From contig OY829326.1 in the NCBI GenBank assembly GCA_963691655.1, forward strand, positions 88,467,235-88,531,234: 64,000 nt of DNA. The letters are read 5' to 3'. The notes under the pieces were generated by a model. That model worked only from the letters and a program-made list of their open reading frames with translations, did no database searches and had not been told where the DNA came from. Shown one piece after another: positions 57,566-64,000 of this stretch; the first letter of the stretch is position 1; every line of letters starts with the position of its first letter. Origin of the DNA: Toxonevra muliebris (taxonomy: Eukaryota > Arthropoda > Insecta > Diptera > Pallopteridae). The position numbers were made by a program, and so were the translations under genes.

Positions 57566-57830
57566 CAGATAAAGTTTTTTTTCGTATAATTTTTTTCGCT
57601 GAATATGAATCTAATATTATTTTTCTCGAAAAATGTTACATGTCGTCCCTAACCTCAAAAAAATGAAAAATCCCAAAAAACTTTTTTCCGTGTCTCACGT
57701 GGCGTGAGACCCGAAAAACAGCCTATTTGGACCTTTTGTGAGGTTAGGGACAACATATAACGTTCCCCGTGAAAAATAATATTGAATTCATATTCAGCGA
57801 AAAAAAATATACGAAAAAAAACTTTATCTG
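57566..57830. mobile_element. 265-bp near-complete hairpin element
   Basis: CAGATAAAGTTTTTTTTCG at the left pairs with CGAAAAAAAACTTTATCTG-like sequence at the right. Pairing continues inward through TTTTTTCGCTGAATATGAAT, AATATTATTTTTC and GTCCCTAACCTCA/TGAGGTTAGGGAC. At the centre is a second hairpin, GTCTCACG-TGG-CGTGAGAC (57692-57710). No target duplication was resolved. Probably a foldback MITE. Confidence 0.8.
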
Positions 57831-58695
57831 CTTTTTTTGATGACTTGGGTAAACGTACGTTTGTTAAAACTATTAATTTATGGTGAGGTGGTAGGCTTGC
57901 AGCTGCCATAATTGGCCGACATCATGCAAAATCAAAAAAGGCCTTATTGCATTTGAAACTAGAAATAATCTTTCATTTGAGCCCAAACATGCTCTAAAAA
58001 CCTTAACCAATTTTGGACAGGGGGGGAGGGCGGGTCTCCCATTGACAGAGAATGTCCCATATAATAAATAGAGCGCTGTTAAATGATTAGTCCTAATAGG
58101 TTTCTATATTTGGGAACGGATTGTCATAAAATTTTTTGTGTAATTGCTTTGGACATTTGCCAAGTTAAGTTGAAGTTTTTTTGAAGTTAATTTCAAATAG
58201 TTTCTTTAATATAGACCGATATTTGGACCAATGTCAACTTTTTTTTATAAAATTTAACTACTTAATGCAAAATGCTGCTTAAATTATAGGAGGTAAATTA
58301 AAATTAAGTATAAAGATGTTTATCTTATGTACTAATATTATTTTTCTTTCTAAATTATAAAAAGATTATAGATCTTATCGTTTGCTAAAATAAAGTCAGT
58401 GGTGGCATGTATCTAAAGTTAATTGTTTACCTGTAAAAATCATTTTTATTTTAAAAATTTGTTCCCCTTACATTTGTTATTGTAAATATTTTTGTTTTTC
58501 CTAGAACTAAAAACAATGATTTTTATTTAATTTTTCTCTATCTCGCCCCCTGTGATTTCCACCACACAAACACAAAACAGAATAGAATGCCAACGAGCTT
58601 TCGTTTTATATGCTTCTTCATTTGTATGAATGTAACTACCCAACGGGCTCGACTGTCAGCAGCTCGCCTGAGGAGTTCGTGGTTCGCATGCAATA
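57831..58695. other. Intergenic DNA, nothing recognised
   Basis: Contains a G-rich GGACAGGGGGGGAGGGCGGG near 58016 and AT-rich sequence; no gene or element identified. Confidence 0.4.
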
Positions 58696-58699
58696 GGAA

Positions 58700-58925
58700 A
58701 TTGATGGATGAATAGTTCACCTAATGGCTAGCAATTCTATCTCTATCCATATGCGTCCCACGTTTTTCGTTTTAAATCATACAAGTATTTTCGTCCTACT
58801 AAAATTCACAATTACAAATTTTCAAGACAATGTGTATGGGATAAGGAATCTATATGTGGTTGTGAATCTGTATGGGGTTAGGAGAAAATATTTTATACTT
58901 TTTAGTCCATTTTAAAAACGTGGTA
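58700..58925 (+). repeat. Dispersed repeat Rpt-C, copy 3
   Basis: Matches 5565-5845 (reverse) and 24455-24612 over CATATGCGTCCCACGTTTT, TTTTAAATCATACAAGTATT and AATCTGTATGGGGTTAGGAG. Confidence 0.65.
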
Positions 58926-60575
58926 TATTAAAAATATTTTTTATTTAAATTATTATTTTTTACTTTTTAGTCTTGTGTGTGAGAAATTTTGCAATAAATT
59001 TTAAGTAGATACCAGAGCTGTAAAAGAATGCATTCAATTTAATTGCAATACCTTGAAGTCATGGTTAATAACCGACAATTTGCACTAAATTGGAGTGACT
59101 TGAAGTCAATTGAGGTTTTGAAGTCACTTGAACTCAATTGGAATTTGAAATTGTTGACACATTGAATCAAAACCAATTGTCTAAGCAATGTCACAATTAA
59201 TTATTGGACTCGTGCAAGATCATTTTCCCCGGATTGCGAATAGCCCTATTCATTAAATATAACAGAATTCAAATTATATCTTCTCACATAAATGGGTACT
59301 CAATAAATACTGTTTTTACATTGCACCTTTTTGTGATTCTACATTTTGGAACAGAAATGAAATAAAGGCATTTGCCAAATACATAGTAAGAAGAAGATTT
59401 GTTGTTATGGATGTAAAAATGTACAAGAAGAATAATTTATTTATATATTAAAATATAAAATATGAAAAGCTCTAACATTTTAGCTAAATATACTTATTTA
59501 CATACATATATTTAGGTACAATGTTGAAAATAGTGATAATATTTCTTCGCATTTTGATTTCATGAAGTCAGTAGAAAAAGATTTAAAAGTACTTATATAA
59601 AATTCATAAAATCAAAACAAAACGTTTACATTTTTGTATATAAAGAATATATAAATACTGTAAATGTTGAAAGTTATTTGCTAAAAGAAATGTTAAATAT
59701 TTATTTCATCAAACACGTCAAACTCATCCATTCATACATTTTTGTCTGCTGGACGTGTTGACAACCGTCGCTGTCACACCATCGGTTTCTACGATTTTTT
59801 GTTTCGATTCCAGCAAGAGCAAATTGCGATCTCTTTACAATCTACACTCTTTGTAAGCGGAACAAAACGAAAAGAAAAGTTCGTAATTGTTTGTTTTTGT
59901 TCTCTCTCTCATTTGTCTTTGAATTTGTGTATGTATACACATATACATATATTCTACTCCCGCTAAAGTAATGATTTTAAGAACGATGAATTCAATGCTT
60001 TGATCTATGAAAAAAATTGAAAAACTTCCGATGCTAATATTTTGAATATTGTTATATTTATATATATTTTAGATATTTCATATTGCATTGTCTTCCAGTT
60101 CTGAACTATATTTAAAGTTTCAAGTCTCTAGCTCATCGGGAAGTTAGTTTAAAATCGATTACAAAATTTGTACCGAACAGACTGACAGACAGACACCATT
60201 GAAAGCGAGTTAATATAAACGTAGTAAAAAAGCTATCAAACATAAAAAACAAAAACATCTTCACTCTGTTTTTATGCGCCGAGGACTAGTACATGTCAAA
60301 CGAGATGGCAACAACGCACCCTTGCGCGTACTCACCATCCAGCTTGATCAGCTGATATACACACCAGTGCTGTCGAAGGTACTCCGATCGGAGTATTCGT
60401 ACTCCGCTCAAATCTGAATCCTCCGGTCCTCCCCAATTGGAAAAAATCCGCCTATTTCATATTCTGGAATTTTTGGGTTGTATGCAAAATAAAAGTAAAT
60501 CAAATTAAATGTATTTTGTTGGGTTATTTCCGTTTCGTTTCTGTCTGTAAAATATTTGTTACTATGACTAGCTCT
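58926..60575. other. Intergenic DNA with a GACTTGAAGTCA patch
   Basis: 59045-59150 contains several GAAGTCA/TGACTT words like the arms at 25.2 and 26.5 kb. At 60365 CCAGTGCTGTCGA resembles the CAGTGCTGTCG terminus of the hAT MITE at 3396, next to a TACTCCGATCGGAGTA palindrome. No gene recognised. Confidence 0.4.
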
Positions 60576-60576
60576 G

Positions 60577-60600
60577 TTTTATTTATTTATTTATTTATTC
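60577..60600 (-). repeat. (AAAT)n 3' tail of the CR1/Jockey-group element
   Basis: Minus-strand (AAAT)n run that follows the ORF2 stop by only four bases. It marks the 3' end of the non-LTR element. Confidence 0.8.
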
Positions 60601-60603
60601 AAT

Positions 60604-63537
60604 TCAGTCTACAGAAAATTTCTTACAGACTATATATAAAGTTCGATTAAAAATAGTGAAAAGTTTTAACTTAAATCTATAAATACTAACACTAAAATCA
60701 ATAATGTTTTTATAATTATTGCATAATTGAACGCATCTTGTGATTGGCTCATTTATAGCATAATTAGTTCTGTGCGTTGAAACGATAAATAAGCGATTTT
60801 GCCTTAAGTCTCGAGGCGAAATATAAAAATTAAATAAATCGGTTAATTGCATACAATTTATTTTGCAATTAATAATATTAAAAGCAAATATTAAAGATAG
60901 GTAAATTCTTCTCTCATATAAAGACTGAAGACCAAGTAATTTGCGTCTCCCGATGTAAGAGGGCAGACAAACCTTCCAATGCAATTTATATAATGCAAAT
61001 TTAGTAAAAACTTTTTGAACCCTTTCAATTTTATTAGAATGAACGTCATAATACGGATTCCAGATCAAAGAGTAATAGTCCAGGCGACTTCTAACTAATG
61101 AGATGTAAAGCGATTTCAATGTTAGAGGGTCAATGAAATCTTCAGTGTTTCTTCTTATAAAGCCAATCATAGCAAAAGATTTAGAAACAATGTAATCGAT
61201 ATGTTTGGAAAACGAAAGTTTCGAGTCAAAAATAATTCCTAAGTCTTTCATCTCATAGTACCTATCTAAAGAGCAGTTACCCAATATATAATCAAAATCA
61301 ATATTTTTAACCTTTTTAGAGTACGTAACAATACCGCATTTCTTTACATTAAGATATAGATTGTTTGCTATGCACCATCGCTCAAAAGCCATAATATCAG
61401 ATTGCAAGTTAAAACAATCAGATATATTACGGACCGTTAAAAAGAGTTTAACGTCGTCGGCAAACATTAAACAGTTTACAAATTTGAAATGATTAGGTAG
61501 ATCATTAATGAAAATTAAAAATAAAAGTGGACCACAATGAGTCCCTTGCGGTATACCTGACCACGCATCGACTAGGATGCTAGATTTAATTGCACAAATT
61601 CTAATAAAGAGTTTACGGCCACTTAAAAAGCTGTAGAAAAAGTCTAAAAGCTTACCATAAATACCGTATCTAGATAATTTATGTAAGAGAATCGAATGGT
61701 CGACTTTGTCGAAAGCCTTAGAAAAGTCTGTGTATACAACATCCATCTAAGCTTGTTGTTCAAATGCTTTTATTATTTGATTTGTAATTAAAGATAAGTT
61801 TGTGCATGTCGATCTTCCAGGGAAAAATCCATGCTGGCTTTCAGAAATTTTTTTATTTATGTGCTCAAATAATTTGGCATTAATTATATGGTCAAATAAC
61901 TTCGCCATCGTAGTTTGTTTAACGATAGGTCTGTAATTGCAGATGCTGTTGCGATCACCAGACTTGAATATAGGAGTTATAGAGCATAACTTCCAGGAAT
62001 CAAGAAAAATGCCTTTTGTTATGCAAGTTTGGAAAAGCAACGTAATTGGATTCACTATTGCATTAGAAAACATTTTAAAGAATATTGGAGCGAACCCCTC
62101 TGTGTCGGGACTCGAGTCCGACTTTAAATTCGAAATAGCTAATGCTACGTCTTCAGTAGTAATAAAAAAGCAAGAAATCGTATCTATAGAAGAAGTACTA
62201 TGATTTGTATTTAACGAACCATCATACTTCTCATAAACTTTCTGAAAAAAACTTCCAAACAAATTGCAGGAATCAAGCGTATTTTCGGCTATAGCACCAT
62301 GCCCATCATATTCCAATCTAGTGGGGAAGCCATTAGTTTTTCTTTTGGTATTAATATAATGCCAGAAAGAGGAAGGATTCGATTGTAATTTCGATTCGAC
62401 ATTGAGCATGTATTGCCGAAATAAAAAATGATGTAGACAATCAAACTCTTTTCTTAATTTAATGAAATTCAAATGATTAGTTTCATTGTTACTTTTTTTA
62501 AACTTTTTAAAAGCTTTATTTTTGAGATTTTTCAGATGAGAAAGTCTCGAATTGAACCAAGGTGGTTTATTTCGTAATATTAATTTCCTTCTAGGAACAA
62601 AGTTTGAGATAACTGAAGTGAATTTTTGCCGTAAAATCTCGTAAGAAGCCTCAGGACTATCTATAAGGTTCAAAAATGACCAGTTAGTATTGTTAAGAAA
62701 ATCTTTAATAGCCGTACAATTTGCCTTGGAATAATCATATATATGCGTGGCTTCTTCAGTTGTTATGCTATCAAAGTTATAAAATGTAAAATTGATAACA
62801 AGGGCTTTATGATGAATACTATTATTTGTAATTGGAGATAAGCATTCATCACAAGACAAGTTCAATTCGTCAGATGCAAATACGAGATCTAGAGTTCTAC
62901 CAATGCTGTTTGTAGTGGAGTTAAATTGGTTGAGACCATTAGATAATATATTACTACTTATTATTATATATTCAATATCAGATTTCATATTGGATGGTAA
63001 TAAATTTTTGTTGTGATATAACCATGAAATATTGAATAAATTAAAATCCCCAATGAAAATAATTTGATCGGACTGCTTAGAATTATTGATAACAGAGTTT
63101 AAATTATCTAAATGCCCTTGATAGGTCATAATATCACTATTCGGAGGGATATATGACAATAGAAGCCTAATCGACTTATTGTTTGCACACTTAATGCTAA
63201 TACAAATTTGTTCTAACTTATTTTCAGTAATATCTAAAGCAGTAACATTGCTACATAAATCAGCTCTAACAGCAATCAAAACACCACCTCCTCTCTTAAG
63301 GCCAGTAGTCTTTGGACAGCGATCCAACCGATATACATTGTAGTAATAGTCAAAAAATTCAGATGAGGAAAAATTGTCATTCAGCCATGTTTCCGTAATA
63401 GCGATTACGTCATATTCATGCAATGAGACTATTCGATGAAACTGGGAAGATTTAGTACGCATCCCGCTCACGTTCTGATAATAAATTGAATAGTTTTTAT
63501 TAGATCCAATACTTTGGGACTGAGGTTGCTGTTGCAT
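60604..63537 (-). pseudogene. Non-LTR retrotransposon ORF2 (endonuclease and reverse transcriptase), one amber stop
   Basis: A single frame of 977 codons apart from one TAG at 61749-61747. Residues 1-230 form an APE-like endonuclease: SIYYQNVSGMRTK, ITETWL with the metal-binding Glu, FIGDFNLFNISW with Asp and Asn, and NSIHHKAL with the late His. The reverse transcriptase has NYRPIVKQTTMAKLFDH, HGFFPGRSTCTN, then after the stop YTDFSKAFDKVDH, SGIPQGTHCGPLLF and MFADDVKLF, so the catalytic Asp residues are intact. The C-terminal thumb includes KDLGIIFDSKLSF and LDYYSLIWNPYY. No RNase H domain. ORF1 ends eight bases upstream and the (AAAT)n tail starts four bases after the TGA. The layout fits the CR1/Jockey group; the exact clade is not decided. 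The stop lies between FEQQA and MDVVYTDF, where related proteins continue, so one change probably inactivated a recent copy. Confidence 0.9.
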
Positions 63538-63545
63538 GTTTTCAC

Positions 63546-64000
63546 TTATGTGATTGGCGCGCTCACACCCGTCCTTGGAAAAAACTTAAACGGGCATACT
63601 TTTACATCAGCTGGCCAAAGAGTAGGATTAAAATTTTTTTCATAATTGAGCGAAGAGATACCCAATTTGAAATTAACTCTCTTCAAAGATTCAATGGGCG
63701 CATCTCTCTTAATAAGTTTAGAGCAAGAGATTTGAGTAGAGTCTATACATGCGTGCTTAGATATGTAATCTATGATATTTTGTGCAGTAACCGAAGGCTT
63801 GAAAGACGATAGGTGGATGCATTTCATAATCTAATTCAGCACTCAAGTTGCTCCCAACAACAACAGAATTGTGCTTTCTATTCTTCTTCGCACCATTAAA
63901 ATTGTTATTTTGGTTAGTTGAAGAGTTTTTGTAATTATAATTAACATTTCTAGACATAACATTTGTATGTGGAGCAATAACATCCGACGAACTTTTAACA
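63546..64000 (-). pseudogene. Non-LTR retrotransposon ORF1, frameshifted, cut by the window edge
   Basis: The C-terminal part (63827-63546) contains KCIHLSSFKPS, then FKLGISSLNYEKNFNPTLWP and VKVCPFKFFPR. This is the RRM-like region with the F-x-(V/I)G...LWP...V-x-x-F pattern common in ORF1 proteins of insect non-LTR elements. Upstream, 63960-63830 reads NYNYKNSSTNQNN and SVVVGSNLSAELDYE in another frame, polar and Asn-rich. The two frames meet at GATTATGAAATGC near 63826, where a one-base gain or two-base loss separates them. The upstream frame stays open to position 64000, so the N-terminus lies outside. ORF1 normally coats the RNA. Confidence 0.8.

Overview
This looks like AT-rich nuclear DNA of an insect, most likely a higher fly (Diptera). 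That is an inference from the spliced tiny genes with TATA boxes and AATAAA signals, the mobile-element families (Tc1/mariner, hAT, Jockey/CR1-type, RTE-type and BEL/Pao) and the very low GC content. There are no operons, ribosome binding sites or other bacterial features. Most open reading frames over 60 codons are chance frames in AT-rich DNA.

The backbone appears to be a dispersed cluster of four very small two-exon genes, all on the minus strand, at about 2.2, 10.0, 51.7 and 56.5 kb. Each has an 8-codon first exon, a short GTAAGT...AG intron and a second exon of 23-29 codons. Each also has a TATA-like box 55-75 bp before the ATG and an AATAAA 70-90 bp after the stop. The predicted N-terminus is a conserved hydrophobic signal-peptide-like segment, while the last 7-14 residues differ almost completely between copies (one is proline-rich). 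Flanking sequence is shared, so the copies arose by segmental duplication. I do not recognise the family; it is the best candidate for an undescribed system here.

Mobile elements fill the spaces. 2.6-9 kb: a reverse transcriptase scrap and two copies of a dispersed repeat (Rpt-A), one carrying a hAT-type MITE with an exact 8-bp target duplication. 11-19 kb: tandem repeats, a decayed Jockey-type element and a third, inverted Rpt-A copy. 21.4-24.35 kb: a decayed Tc1 element with a 1.36-kb hAT element inside it. 25-34 kb: foldback-like repeats, a decayed MULE/NOF-like transposase and an exon-like fragment. 34.8-36.0 kb: a TTAA-flanked element. 36.8-46.3 kb: a dense nest of hAT copies, a 2.6-kb element with roughly 380-bp inverted termini that carries a tRNA-derived SINE, a Tc1 remnant, a mariner remnant and several MITEs. 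55-56.3 kb: BEL/Pao and RTE-type fragments and a tRNA-like sequence. 60.6-64 kb: a nearly intact CR1/Jockey-group non-LTR element whose ORF2 is broken by one amber codon and whose ORF1 is frameshifted and runs off the window.

Only the four small genes are plausible functional host genes; everything else with coding similarity is mobile-element derived and damaged.
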